Positions 9,245-18,637 of a stretch of 64,000 nucleotides of DNA are shown here, one piece after another. Each line of letters starts with the position of its first letter. The stretch's first letter is position 1. The notes beneath the pieces were generated by a model. The model was not told the origin of the DNA, made no database searches, and worked only from the letters and a program-made list of their open reading frames with translations. Source of the stretch: an uncultured Clostridia bacterium (lineage in GTDB: Bacteria > Bacillota > Clostridia > TANB77 > CAG-508); contig CANQCU010000005.1 of assembly GCA_947590905.1 (NCBI GenBank), forward strand, positions 23,902-87,901, written 5' to 3'. A program made the position numbers and the translations under genes.

Positions 9245-11875
9245 ATGAAAGAAAGCAATTTAAAACAGTATGAACCAAAAGAATTTGAAGAAGAAATATA
9301 CAAAACTTGGAATGAAAAAGGATATTTCACGCCAGTAGTAGATAAAACAAAAACACCATATACAATAGTAATTCCACCACCAAACGTCACAGGAAAATTA
9401 CACATGGGACATGCTTTAGTTATGACACTTCAAGATATATTAATTAGATATAAAAAATTAAGAGGATTTAATACTCTTTGGATACCAGGAACAGACCATG
9501 CTGCTATTGCAACAGAAGTTAAAGTAGTAGAAAAATTAAAAAAAGAAGGAAAGACAAAAGAACAAATAGGAAGAGAAGCTTTCCTTAAAGAAGCATGGGA
9601 TTGGACACATGAATATGGAGGAACAATAATAAAACAATTAAAAACCTTAGGATGTGCTTGTGATTGGACAAGACAAAGATTCACTTTAGATGAAGGGCTA
9701 TCAAAAGCAGTAGAAAAAGTATTTATAGACATGTACAACAAAGGAGCAATATATAGAGGCAATAGAATGATAAACTGGTGTCCAACTTGCAAAAGTTCTC
9801 TATCAGACATAGAAGTAGAATTTGAGGAAGAACCTACACATCTTTGGCATATTAGATATTATACAAAAGACAAGAAAGAATATGTAACAGTTGCAACAAC
9901 AAGACCAGAAACAATGCTTGGAGATACAGCAGTTGCAGTTCATCCAGATGACGAAAGATATAAAAATATGATAGGAAAGAAAGTTGTACTTCCAATAGTA
10001 AATAGAGAAATACCTATTATTGCAGACGAATTTGTAGAAAAAGAATTTGGAACAGGATGCGTAAAATTGACACCTGCACATGACTTTAATGATTATGAAG
10101 CAGGAATAAGACACAACTTAGAAATGATTAGAGTATTTGATGAACAAGGAATAATGTTAGATATATGTCCAAAATATAAAGGAATGGATTTAAATACTGC
10201 AAGAAAAGAAATAGTAAAAGACCTAGAAGCTCTTGGAGTACTAGAAAAAACAGAAGATTATATGCATAATGTTGGAAAATGCTATAGATGCCACAATACA
10301 GTGGAGCCAACAATCTCTATGCAATGGTTCATGAAAATGGATGAACTTGCAAAACCTGCAATAGAAGCAGTAAAATCGGGTGAAATAAAATTTGTTCCAG
10401 AAAGATTTGATAAAACATATTTCCATTGGATGGAAAATGTAAAAGACTGGTGCATATCAAGACAGATATGGTGGGGACATAGAATACCCGCATATTATTG
10501 TAAAGATTGCGGTGAAATAATGGTCTCAAGTAAAAAACCAGAAAAATGTACAAAATGTGGAAGTACAGAAATTTTCCAAGACCAAGACACTTTGGATACA
10601 TGGTTTAGCTCTGCATTATGGCCATTTTCAACAATGGGTTGGCCAGAAGAAACAGAAGATTTTAAATACTTCTATCCAACAAGCACATTAGTTACAGCAT
10701 ATGATATTATATTCTTCTGGGTTGCAAGAATGATATTTTCAAGCTTAGAACACACAAAAAAGATACCTTTTAATACAGTATTTATGCATGGTTTAGTTAG
10801 AGATGCACAAGGAAGAAAAATGTCAAAGAGTTTGGGAAATGGAATAGACCCAATAGATATAATAAATGAATTTGGTGCAGATAGTTTAAGATTTTCGCTA
10901 GTACAAAATATGACACTTGGAAATGACATAAAATATTCAGAAGAAAAAGCTTCATCAAGCAAAAACTTTGCAAATAAAATATGGAATGCATCTAAATTTG
11001 TTTTATCAAATATTGATGAAAGCCTAAAGGAATTTAAAGAAGAAAAATTATGCTTAGAAGATAAAGCAATAATAAATAAATTAGACAATCTAAGTTTAGA
11101 AGTAACAAACCATATCGAAAAATATGAAATCGGAATTGCAGCAAACAAAATATATACATTCCTTTGGAGTGAGTTCTGCGATTGGTATATAGAAATGGTA
11201 AAACCAAGATTATACAATGAAAATTGTGATACAAAGAAAGAAGCAATGTACACATTAAACTATGTACTTACAAATTCTCTAAAATTATTACATCCATTTA
11301 TGCCATTCATAACAGAGAAAATATATAAAGAGTTATTAGATAGCAAAGAAAGTATAATGCTTGAAACTTGGCCAGAGCTTAAGAAAGAATTAAAATACAA
11401 CAAAGAAGAAAAAGACATAGAAATCTTAAAAAATATTATAGTAAATATAAGAAATATAAGAGCAAATATGAATGTAGTTCCAAGTAGAAAAACAAAATTA
11501 ATCTTTGTTACAAAAGAATATAAGAATCTTGTCGAAGAATCAACTGAATTCTTGAAAAAACTTGGTTTTGCAGATAGTATAAAAATACAAGAAGATAAAA
11601 AAGATATACCAAGTAATGCAATTTCAATAGTACAAGAAGGAATTGAAGTATTTATTCCTTTTGAAGAATTAGTTGACATAGAAAAAGAACTAGAAAGACT
11701 TCAAGGAGAAAAAACAAAACTTGAGGCAGAAGTAGAAAGAGCAACTAAAATGCTATCAAATAAAGGCTTTGTAGAAAAAGCTCCAAGAGCAAAGATAGAG
11801 GAAGAAGAAGCTAAGCTTAAAAAATACAAAGAAATGTTAGAGACAGTTGAAAAGAGAATAAGTGAAATGAAATAA
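9245..11875 (+). CDS. valS: Valyl-tRNA synthetase
   Basis: Class I synthetase that charges tRNA-Val and edits mischarged threonine. It has 876 residues, normal for the family. Visible parts: PPPNVTGKLHMGHAL (HIGH motif), the CP1 editing region with TTRPETMLGDTAVAVHPDD and a zinc-type CKDCGE...CTKCG, the KMSKSLGN signature, the anticodon-binding helical domain, and a C-terminal coiled-coil arm (about 805-876). I chose ATG 9245, nine bases after GGAGG, over TTG 9230, which overlaps the ribosome site. There is no CGGN site despite about 50 glycines. Two tandem terminators follow. Confidence 0.97.
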   Translation: MKESNLKQYEPKEFEEEIYKTWNEKGYFTPVVDKTKTPYTIVIPPPNVTGKLHMGHALVMTLQDILIRYKKLRGFNTLWIPGTDHAAIATEVKVVEKLKKEGKTKEQIGREAFLKEAWDWTHEYGGTIIKQLKTLGCACDWTRQRFTLDEGLSKAVEKVFIDMYNKGAIYRGNRMINWCPTCKSSLSDIEVEFEEEPTHLWHIRYYTKDKKEYVTVATTRPETMLGDTAVAVHPDDERYKNMIGKKVVLPIVNREIPIIADEFVEKEFGTGCVKLTPAHDFNDYEAGIRHNLEMIRVFDEQGIMLDICPKYKGMDLNTARKEIVKDLEALGVLEKTEDYMHNVGKCYRCHNTVEPTISMQWFMKMDELAKPAIEAVKSGEIKFVPERFDKTYFHWMENVKDWCISRQIWWGHRIPAYYCKDCGEIMVSSKKPEKCTKCGSTEIFQDQDTLDTWFSSALWPFSTMGWPEETEDFKYFYPTSTLVTAYDIIFFWVARMIFSSLEHTKKIPFNTVFMHGLVRDAQGRKMSKSLGNGIDPIDIINEFGADSLRFSLVQNMTLGNDIKYSEEKASSSKNFANKIWNASKFVLSNIDESLKEFKEEKLCLEDKAIINKLDNLSLEVTNHIEKYEIGIAANKIYTFLWSEFCDWYIEMVKPRLYNENCDTKKEAMYTLNYVLTNSLKLLHPFMPFITEKIYKELLDSKESIMLETWPELKKELKYNKEEKDIEILKNIIVNIRNIRANMNVVPSRKTKLIFVTKEYKNLVEESTEFLKKLGFADSIKIQEDKKDIPSNAISIVQEGIEVFIPFEELVDIEKELERLQGEKTKLEAEVERATKMLSNKGFVEKAPRAKIEEEEAKLKKYKEMLETVEKRISEMK

Positions 11876-11908
11876 TTACAAATAAAAATTATAAATAATA
11901 GTTAACGA

Positions 11909-11987
11909 AAGAACTCCAAATATGGGGTTCTTTTTGATTATTTAAAAATTATCAAATTTACAAAGTTCCAAATATGGGGCTTTTTTG
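11909..11987 (+). terminator. Two tandem near-identical terminators after valS
   Basis: Hairpins at about 11909-11936 and 11963-11987 share the loop CCAAATATGGGG and are each followed by a T-run. They look like a local duplication. Confidence 0.75.
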
Positions 11988-12034
11988 TTTAACAAAAATA
12001 TAAATGTCAATACTAAAGATAAGGAGATGAAGAA

Positions 12035-12886
12035 ATGTTAATATTTGAAATACTGAAATTTATAATTTACTCAGCCCTAATAGTATATATTTCTAAAAAA
12101 ATACTAGTGAAATTACTTAGAAAAATTGCAGAAGTTTTAGATTTAAGCCCAAAAGCAGTTGGAAATATAGCAGGCTTTGCAACATCAATGCCAGAGCTTT
12201 TAACAGTATTTTTCTCATCAATACAAGGACTATTTGATGCAAGCATATACAATATAGCAAGTTCAAATATAATAAACATTATTCAATATATGTCTTCAAT
12301 TGCAGTAAATAAAAATAGAAAAGAGTTAAGTAACAAAGCAATAAAAATAGAACTTGGAATAGTTATTGCAACTATATTAATACCAGTATTAATGATTATA
12401 TTTGGAATAGATGCAAATATTAACATAGTCCCAATATTTATTTTGTTATTCATATTTTGCTATTATATACGTTCAAACGGATATAAACTATATGGAAAGG
12501 CATTTAATAACGAAAGAGAGATAAAGAAAATAGAAGAAGAGAAAAAATGGGTAAAAAACAAATCAAAAATTGCAATAGTAAGTTTTATAGAATTACTGAT
12601 AGTAGGAGTAATACTTTTTGTCGTAGGAAATTTACTCGGAGACACATTGCAAACTTTCAAATTAAGATTTAATATACCAGAAGCAATAATCGGAATAGTA
12701 TTAGGTTTTATAACAAGCATACCAGAACTTATAACCTTCATAGAATCACAAAAACATCATAAAAAGAACAAAAGCAATATAGAGGGAGTAGTAGAAGCAA
12801 CAGAAAACTTATTCTCATCTAATGTAATTAATTTATTTATTATAGAAAGTATAGGAATAATTATGTATGTATTTGTAAGAAGATAA
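12035..12886 (+). CDS. Sodium/calcium exchanger family membrane protein
   Basis: A 283-residue integral membrane protein with about nine or ten hydrophobic segments and the two alpha-repeats of the NCX/CaCA family: GFATSMPELLTVFFSS near residue 46 and GFITSIPELITFIES near 225. The G-x-S-x-PE pattern forms the ion site in known exchangers. It probably exports a divalent cation in exchange for Na+ or H+; the ion cannot be told from sequence. A loop of charged residues (about 155-185) separates the halves. The ribosome site is AAGGAG. The stop codon lies within the left arm of a palindromic repeat element. Confidence 0.85.
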   Translation: MLIFEILKFIIYSALIVYISKKILVKLLRKIAEVLDLSPKAVGNIAGFATSMPELLTVFFSSIQGLFDASIYNIASSNIINIIQYMSSIAVNKNRKELSNKAIKIELGIVIATILIPVLMIIFGIDANINIVPIFILLFIFCYYIRSNGYKLYGKAFNNEREIKKIEEEKKWVKNKSKIAIVSFIELLIVGVILFVVGNLLGDTLQTFKLRFNIPEAIIGIVLGFITSIPELITFIESQKHHKKNKSNIEGVVEATENLFSSNVINLFIIESIGIIMYVFVRR

Positions 12887-13023
12887 TAATAATGATTTAT
12901 TTTTATAACTGCGTAAGCGATCAAACGTAGCGCAAGCGAAGTGCGAAGTGGAGCAATTTACATATAAATATTTCAATTGAAAATTGCGACAGCAAAGTTA
13001 TAAAAATAAATCATTATTATTAT
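12883..13023. repeat. Palindrome-enclosed dispersed repeat (family 1), copy A
   Basis: Perfect 27-bp inverted arms (12883-12909 and 12997-13023) enclose a core of about 87 nt: CTGCGTAAGCGA..., then a GCAATTT / AAATTGC inner hairpin and GACAGCAAAG. The left arm overlaps the stop codon of the exchanger gene. The arm sequence is not shared with copies B-D. Confidence 0.9.
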
Positions 13024-13133
13024 ATTTAATTTGACGATCTTTAATTTGATATATTGTAACTATGCCTACTATTGATTTTTCCTTAAAAATGTAGTAAAAT
13101 AAATAAGTTAAAATAAAGTAGAGGAGAGAAACA

Positions 13134-13982
13134 ATGCTAGATATATTATTAGATACAGTAATTGATAGCATAAAATTGTTACCATTTTTATTTATTGCAT
13201 ACTTAATAATGGAATACATAGAACACAAAATAAGCGATAAATCAAAAGAAAAAATACAAAAGTCTGGTAGAATTGGACCAGCAATAGGTAGCATACTTGG
13301 AATATTTCCACAGTGTGGTTTTTCTGTTGCAGCAACGAACCTTTATGCAGCAAGAATAATAACACTTGGAACACTAATATCAGTATACCTATCTACTTCA
13401 GATGAAATGTTACCAATATTAATATCAAAAGCAGTACCAATAGGAACAATACTTAGCATACTTGGAGTTAAATTCATAATTGGTATGGTATATGGTTTTG
13501 CAATAGACTTTATTTTACAAATAAGAAATAAAAACAAAAAAGAGCAAAATAAAATAATAGACTTATGTGAAGAAGAACATTGCCATTGTGAAAATGGAAT
13601 ATTAAAATCAGCATTAAAACATACAATAAGCATATTTATTTACATATTCATTTTGACCTTAATAATAAATGTAGTAGTTGAAATAATTGGAGAAGAGAAC
13701 TTAAAAAGCTTTATGTCAGGTCAGGCAATATTTGAACCAATATTTGCATCATTAATAGGATTAATTCCAAACTGTGCATCATCAGTAATAATAACAGAAC
13801 TATATTTGTCAGAAATAATAAGCTTTGGATCACTTATAGCAGGACTTTTAGTTAATGCAGGGGCAGGAGTGCTTATGCTATTTAGAATAAACAAAAACTT
13901 AAAAGAAAATATAAAAATAGTAATTTTGCTATTTATCTTAGGTGCAGTTACAGGAATTGTATTTAATTTGATAGGCATTTAG
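13134..13982 (+). CDS. Putative heavy-metal/arsenic or manganese exporter (ArsP_2-like membrane protein)
   Basis: A 282-residue protein with about eight to ten membrane segments. The conserved elements IFPQCGFSVAATNLYAARIITLGTLISVYLSTSDE and the mirrored LIPNCASSVIITELYLSEIISFGSLIAGLLVNAG show an internal repeat. This pattern fits the 10-TM ArsP_2 / putative manganese transporter family. A Cys/His-rich loop (LCEEEHCHCE, about residues 143-152) between the halves could bind metal. The ribosome site is AGAGGAG. It follows a cation exchanger gene, so the region may serve divalent-metal homeostasis, although a repeat element separates the two. Substrate not determined. Confidence 0.78.
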   Translation: MLDILLDTVIDSIKLLPFLFIAYLIMEYIEHKISDKSKEKIQKSGRIGPAIGSILGIFPQCGFSVAATNLYAARIITLGTLISVYLSTSDEMLPILISKAVPIGTILSILGVKFIIGMVYGFAIDFILQIRNKNKKEQNKIIDLCEEEHCHCENGILKSALKHTISIFIYIFILTLIINVVVEIIGEENLKSFMSGQAIFEPIFASLIGLIPNCASSVIITELYLSEIISFGSLIAGLLVNAGAGVLMLFRINKNLKENIKIVILLFILGAVTGIVFNLIGI

Positions 13983-14052
13983 TTTAATTAAGAGATAGTA
14001 ATATAATTCTTAAAGTTCTTAATACAAATATTACAAGTAAAGGAGTAGCTTT

Positions 14053-14550
14053 ATGAAAATAAACGTAGTAATGGTAGAACCAGAAATTCCACAAAACACA
14101 GGAAACATTGCAAGAACTTGTGCAGCAACAGATTCAAAACTTCATTTGGTACATCCACTAGGATTTAGCATAGAAGATAAATATTTAAAAAGAGCAGGAT
14201 TAGATTATTGGGATAAAGTAGAAATAGAAGAGCATGAATCACTACAAGCATTTTTAGAAAAATATAAACCAGAAGAGCACAATATGTTTTATGCTAGTAC
14301 AAAGTCAAAGAAATGTTATACAGATGTTGATTATAGTAAAATGGATGAAGTATTTATACTATTTGGAAAAGAAACAAAAGGCTTACCAGAAGACCTTTTG
14401 CAAAAATACATAGATAATGCAATAAGAATACCAATGAAAGGAGAACTTCGCTCTCTTAACCTTTCAAACTCAGTCGCAATAATAGTTTACGAAGTATTAA
14501 GACAAGCAAATTTTGGAGAATTAAAGCAAATAAGCCAGTATTTTAATTAA
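14053..14550 (+). CDS. trmL: tRNA (cytidine/uridine-34 2'-O)-methyltransferase TrmL
   Basis: A SPOUT-class methyltransferase of 165 residues that modifies the wobble nucleotide of certain leucine tRNAs. It begins VVMVEPEIPQNTGNIARTCAAT, the family N-terminal motif, and has LFGKETKGLPEDLL and IPMKGELRSLNLSNSVAIIVYEVLRQ, which form the knotted AdoMet site. The ribosome site is AAAGGAG. The stop is 15 bases before ruvA, suggesting one transcript. Confidence 0.95.
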   Translation: MKINVVMVEPEIPQNTGNIARTCAATDSKLHLVHPLGFSIEDKYLKRAGLDYWDKVEIEEHESLQAFLEKYKPEEHNMFYASTKSKKCYTDVDYSKMDEVFILFGKETKGLPEDLLQKYIDNAIRIPMKGELRSLNLSNSVAIIVYEVLRQANFGELKQISQYFN

Positions 14551-14565
14551 TAGGAGGAACAAAAG

Positions 14566-15168
14566 ATGTTTGCATACATAAAAGGAAGTTTAGAAATGAA
14601 ACTTAATGATTCAGTTGTAGTAGAAGCAGGAGGAGTAGGATACAAAATATATATGCCACAAAATGCAATAGACAAATGTGGTAATATAGGAGATACAGTA
14701 AAAATACATACACATTATCATGTAAGAGAGGATAACATAAGTCTTTATGGATTTTTAACATCTGAAGAACTAAGAATGTTTGAATTACTAATAAGCGTAA
14801 GCGGAATAGGAGCAAAATCAGCATTAACAATACTTGCAAATGTAGAACCACATCAATTTGCTCTAGCAGTAATTACAAATAATGATGAAAGACTTACAAA
14901 AATTCCGGGAATAGGTAAAAAAACAGCAGCAAGAATGGTGTTAGAGCTTAAAGATAAAATGAAGATAGAACTAGAAGGACAAGAAGTAGTAGAAAAACAA
15001 GAAGAAAGTATAAACATAAGCGAAAATATAAACGAAGCAATATCAGCTTTATTAGTGCTTGGATATAATAGAAAAGAAATAGAAAAAGCTTTTGAAAAAG
15101 AAAATTTAGAAAATTTAAGCGTAGAAGATATCATAAGAAGAGGACTATCAATACTTGGAAGAGACTAA
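14566..15168 (+). CDS. ruvA: Holliday junction branch migration protein RuvA
   Basis: A 200-residue protein. N-terminal OB-fold (MFAYIKGSLEMKLNDSVVVEAGGVGYKIYMP), two helix-hairpin-helix motifs (VSGIGAKSALTIL and IPGIGKKTAARMVLELKDK), a linker and the C-terminal domain that contacts RuvB (NEAISALLVLGYNRKEIEKAF). RuvA tetramers bind four-way junctions and load RuvB. ruvB is not next to it here; rarA follows instead. The ribosome site is AGGAGG. Confidence 0.96.
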   Translation: MFAYIKGSLEMKLNDSVVVEAGGVGYKIYMPQNAIDKCGNIGDTVKIHTHYHVREDNISLYGFLTSEELRMFELLISVSGIGAKSALTILANVEPHQFALAVITNNDERLTKIPGIGKKTAARMVLELKDKMKIELEGQEVVEKQEESINISENINEAISALLVLGYNRKEIEKAFEKENLENLSVEDIIRRGLSILGRD

Positions 15169-15243
15169 AATGAACAAGCGCGATATTTCGCTCTTTGTAA
15201 TATTTACTTATGTTTAATTCAAAAACAAAAGGAGGAAACAAAA

Positions 15244-16489
15244 ATGGATATGTCAAAACCACTTGCATATAGAATGATGCCAACGACACTAGAAGAATAT
15301 GTAGGACAAGAGCATATATTAGGACCAGATAAAATTTTATATAGAACAATAAAAGCAGATAGACTATCAAGCATCATACTTTGGGGACCTCCTGGTTGTG
15401 GTAAAACTTCACTCGCAAAAGTAATAAGCAACACAACAAAAACAAAATTCTATAAAATAAATGCAGTAACCTCAGGAGTTACAGAAATAAAGAAAATTAT
15501 AGAAGAAACACAAAATCTACTCTTAAATCCTAGCCGGAAAGTGTATATTGTTTATAGATGAGATACATAGATTTAATAAACTTCAACAAGATGCACTTCT
15601 TCCATCTGTAGAAAATGGGACAGTCATTTTAATTGGAGCAACAACAGAAAATCCATATTTTGAAGTAAACAAAGCTCTTATATCAAGGTCTATGGTTTGC
15701 AGACTAGAGCCACTTGATGTAGAAGACATATATAAAGTATTAAAAAATTCATTAGAAAAAGAAGATGGACTCAAAAGCTTTAATGTAAAAATAGAAGATT
15801 CTACGCTAAGAAAAATTGCAGAAACAGCCAATGGTGATGTAAGAAATGCATTAAATGGATTAGAAGTTGCCGTACTTACAACAAAAATGGATTCAAACGG
15901 AGTAATAAACATAACAGACGAAATTGCAAAAGATTGTGTAGCTCAGAGAAAAGTTATATTTGATAAAAATGGAGATAGCCACTATGATAATATAAGCGCA
16001 TTCATAAAATCAATGAGAGGTAGTGACCCAGATGCAGCAGTATTTTATTTAGCAAGAGCACTAGCAGGAGGAGAAGACCCAATGTTTTTAGCAAGAAGAA
16101 TAGTAATATTAGCAGCAGAAGACGTAGGCCTTGCAAATCCTAATGCATTGGTAGTCGCAAATTCTGCAATGCAAGCAATACACATGATAGGTATGCCAGA
16201 AGCAAGAATTATTTTATCAGAAGCGGCAATATATGTTGCAAAATCAAAAAAATCAAATTCTGCATATTTAGCAATAGACAAAGCTTTAGAAGATGTAAAA
16301 ACAAAAGAAACAGGAGAAATACCAATGCATATTAGAAATGCTCCAGCAGAGGGAATGCATGAGTTTGGATATGGAAATGGATATAAATATCCACATGACT
16401 ATCCAGGACATATTGTAGAGCAACAATATCTTCCAGACGAAATGCTTGGAACAAAATATTATGTAAAAGATGATACAGAGGAGAATTAA
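15244..16489 (+). CDS. rarA: Replication-associated recombination AAA+ ATPase RarA/MgsA (one CGGN site)
   Basis: RarA acts at stalled replication forks. The corrected protein is 414 residues. It has Walker A GPPGCGKTS, Walker B LFIDEIHRFN, sensor GATTENP, and the C-terminal tetramerisation domain ending HDYPGHIVEQQYLPDEMLG, typical of MgsA_C. The extra C at 15535 precedes the glycine of NPSGKCILFIDE. In plain triplets the frame ends at 15561 and Walker B would be lost. The ribosome site is AAGGAGG. It lies after ruvA, in keeping with a recombination-repair cluster. Confidence 0.95.
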
Positions 16490-16510
16490 TATATTACTCC
16501 TCTGTTTTTT
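16476..16510 (+). terminator. Intrinsic terminator overlapping the rarA stop
   Basis: CAGAGGAG / CTCCTCTG stem followed by six T; the stem begins inside the last codons of rarA. Confidence 0.85.
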
Positions 16511-16564
16511 AATATGTATTGCTTTATTTAAATTTTATATTAATAAATAACTTATAAAATACTT

Positions 16565-16783
16565 TTACTCAATTCTCCTATTATCTTTAGAAGTAAGTCT
16601 TTCATACTCTTTACATTTAATTTTATAATCTAATTGCATACATAAATATCTATAATACATATATGCTTGTTCATATTGCATCATTGGATTAAACATAGGA
16701 TCTTTGTACATATCACTCATATTCGGGTCAAAATTCAAATTATCATAAGGAGAAAAACCATTAAAATCAGTATTTTTATCCAT
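16565..16783 (-). CDS. Small Tyr/Met/Asn-rich protein of unknown function
   Basis: On the minus strand, 72 residues from ATG 16783, seven bases after GGAGG; a second ATG at 16786 is possible. The first half is Asn/Asp/Pro/Met-rich (MFNPMMQYEQ), and the second half is Tyr-rich and basic (AYMYYRYLCMQLDYKIKCKEYE). The composition resembles small spore-coat or spore-associated proteins of clostridia, but I cannot assign it to a family. It lies alone, convergent with rarA. Confidence 0.6.
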   Translation of the reverse strand: MDKNTDFNGFSPYDNLNFDPNMSDMYKDPMFNPMMQYEQAYMYYRYLCMQLDYKIKCKEYERLTSKDNRRIE

Positions 16784-16837
16784 CATAAAACCTCCATGAC
16801 TTAAACAAATATATTTTGCAAATTGCATAAAGTACAA

Positions 16838-17087
16838 ATTATAATTAATTAAAAAATATAATCAATTAAAAAATCATAAATACAATTTGCTCAAAAATTA
16901 AAATCTATTTCTAAATACTATTCTAAAAATACAAAATTATGAATAGTTTATATAGAAAGAAATCATTTATAATATTAATTATTTATAGTATTAATTCAAG
17001 AAGATATTAATTTAATAATATCAAATTAGATATAAATGAAGATATAAAGTTGCAACTTCATTTATAAATAAAAGGGAGGGGATAAAA
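16838..17087. other. AT-rich spacer upstream of the TIGR04086 gene
   Basis: No gene seen. It is a very A/T-rich stretch that should contain divergent promoters for the minus-strand small protein and the plus-strand membrane protein; no hexamer pair is convincing. Confidence 0.4.
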
Positions 17088-17490
17088 ATAAAAGAAATAA
17101 CAGAAACAAGAGCAATAGTAGAAAGTAACAATGCGGTAAAAATTTTAAAAGGAATTATTGTCTCAGTAATATTAACACTTGTACTATTATTTATATATTC
17201 AGCTATACTTACATATACAAACTTAGGAGAAAATACAATAAAACCAGTAGTTATTGCAATCACAGGAATAAGCATTTTAGCACGGAAGTTCAATAGCAGT
17301 AAGCTCAATAAAGAAAAACGGAATATTAAATGGAGGACTGATAGGTTTAATCTATATATTACTAATATATTTAGCATCTAGCATAACAGGAGGAGAAGGG
17401 TTTAACTTAAATATATACTCAATAATAATGATGATTCTTGGGGTTGTAGCTGGTATGATAGGGGGAATAGTAGGGGTGAATTTGAAATGA
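17088..17490 (+). CDS. TIGR04086-like four-helix membrane protein (one CGGN site, non-AUG start)
   Basis: The corrected protein is 133 residues with four hydrophobic segments and glycine-rich loops (NGGLIGLIYILLIYL and MILGVVAGMIGGIVGVNLK), the pattern of the TIGR04086 putative membrane family. The role is unknown; the fold suggests a small membrane-embedded bundle. The extra C at 17283 precedes the glycine of ILAGSSIAVSS, and without skipping it the frame is lost. No in-frame ATG, GTG or TTG exists near GGGAGGGG (17074-17081); the best start is ATA at 17088, six bases away. It ends with TGA, one of few here. Confidence 0.68.
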
Positions 17491-17569
17491 AGTAGAAAAT
17501 ATGCTATAATAAACATAAGGAAATCTATTTTCCTAAATCTAAAATGTGTCCTTAAGGAGGAAACATCAA

Positions 17570-17983
17570 ATGAATGAGGTAAGCAAATTTAAACGGACAA
17601 TTGCTTTGTTAGTAATTGTAGTAAGCCTCGGAACCATCATCGTAGGTGCAATCATGAACAAAGTATGGGTTGCCAGAATGAAAGCAAGATATGATAAGGT
17701 GGACCGGGAATTCGCTATTGCGAATTTGTGGGAACTACGAGGAAGGACTGAGCAAATTCAACGCCTTGCATGGTCATACGAATTCACTAATAAAGAAACA
17801 CAAGATGTGTTAAAAGAACAATTGTATGACATCTCAGAACAGATTGCAAAAGGAAATCCGTACTTGCAGGACTTCAGTATTACTATTACAGCCTCTGGAA
17901 CGGATGCTATCTGCGAAGAAATTAAATCGCAGATAACTAAAAAACTCCTAACCGTTATGGATGGAGAAAAGGGGGGTGCGTAA
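17570..17983 (+). CDS. Unrecognised single-pass membrane protein with CGG arginine triplets
   Basis: 137 residues from ATG 17570 after AAGGAGG. A membrane segment (about residues 10-31) is followed by an exported region with no motif I recognise; it ends EKGGA. Composition is different from the neighbours: C- and G-ending codons (CTC, ACC, ATC, GTG), and two CGG triplets (17592 and 17702) that must be arginine for the frame to stay open. It carries its own terminator overlapping the stop. Together with the ORF at 7091 it is the exception to the CGGN pattern, so recent transfer is likely. Function unknown. Confidence 0.6.
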   Translation: MNEVSKFKRTIALLVIVVSLGTIIVGAIMNKVWVARMKARYDKVDREFAIANLWELRGRTEQIQRLAWSYEFTNKETQDVLKEQLYDISEQIAKGNPYLQDFSITITASGTDAICEEIKSQITKKLLTVMDGEKGGA

Positions 17984-17997
17984 GCACCCCCCCAATC
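17971..17997 (+). terminator. Terminator overlapping the stop of the membrane protein gene
   Basis: GGGGGGTGCG / AGCACCCCCC hairpin whose loop contains the TAA stop. It is strongly G/C-rich in a 30% GC background. It may also serve the convergent rplT transcript. Confidence 0.7.
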
Positions 17998-18023
17998 TTT
18001 ACTTTTTAAAATTAATTTTTTAC

Positions 18024-18374
18024 TTAAGCTTTTTTTGCTGTTTCAGCTAATTTTGCAAAAGCTTCCATATCTGTAACTGCAAGCTCTGCAAGCATTTTTC
18101 TATTTATAGAAACATTAGCTTTTTTAAGACCTGCTATTAATTTACTGTAAGTTAAACCATTTTGTCTAGCAGCAGCATTAATTCTTGTAATCCATAATTT
18201 TCTGAAATTACTCTTTTTATCTTTTCTTCCTACATAAGCATACATACCTGATTTCATAACAGCTTGTTTAGCCATTCTAAATCTGTATCTTTTAGCTCCA
18301 TAGTAACCTTTAGCTTGTTTTAATACTTTTTTATGTTTTTTACGTGTTATTCTTGCTGTTTTTACTCTTGCCAT
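18024..18374 (-). CDS. rplT: 50S ribosomal protein L20
   Basis: 116 residues, very basic, beginning [28 protein letters not shown] and matching L20 over its full length. It is an early 23S rRNA-binding assembly protein, and in Firmicutes also the repressor that binds the infC leader. Last gene of the infC-rpmI-rplT operon on the minus strand; no CGGN site. Confidence 0.98.
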   Translation of the reverse strand: MARVKTARITRKKHKKVLKQAKGYYGAKRYRFRMAKQAVMKSGMYAYVGRKDKKSNFRKLWITRINAAARQNGLTYSKLIAGLKKANVSINRKMLAELAVTDMEAFAKLAETAKKA

Positions 18375-18400
18375 TTTAAATTCCTCCTAATTCATAAATT

Positions 18401-18601
18401 TTAACTATATGGTAATAATCTCTTAATTCCATTTGCACATGTTTTATCGGCATAAGCATTTTGAATTTTACCTGATTTTTTTTGTCTTCTAGTTTTATTA
18501 GCTAAAAGATGTCTTCTGTTAGATTTAGTTCTTTTGATTTTTCCCGTAGCTGTCATTTTATATCTTTTTTCTGCAGCTTTGTTAGTTTTTAGTTTTGGCA
18601 T
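18401..18601 (-). CDS. rpmI: 50S ribosomal protein L35
   Basis: 66 residues starting [24 protein letters not shown], the standard L35 N-terminus, and ending with a divergent GIKRLLPYS. It sits between infC and rplT, 26 bases from rplT, with a GGAGG ribosome site. Confidence 0.97.
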   Translation of the reverse strand: MPKLKTNKAAEKRYKMTATGKIKRTKSNRRHLLANKTRRQKKSGKIQNAYADKTCANGIKRLLPYS

Positions 18602-18637
18602 TATATTTTCCTCCTTTAAAATTGAATATTATAATTT

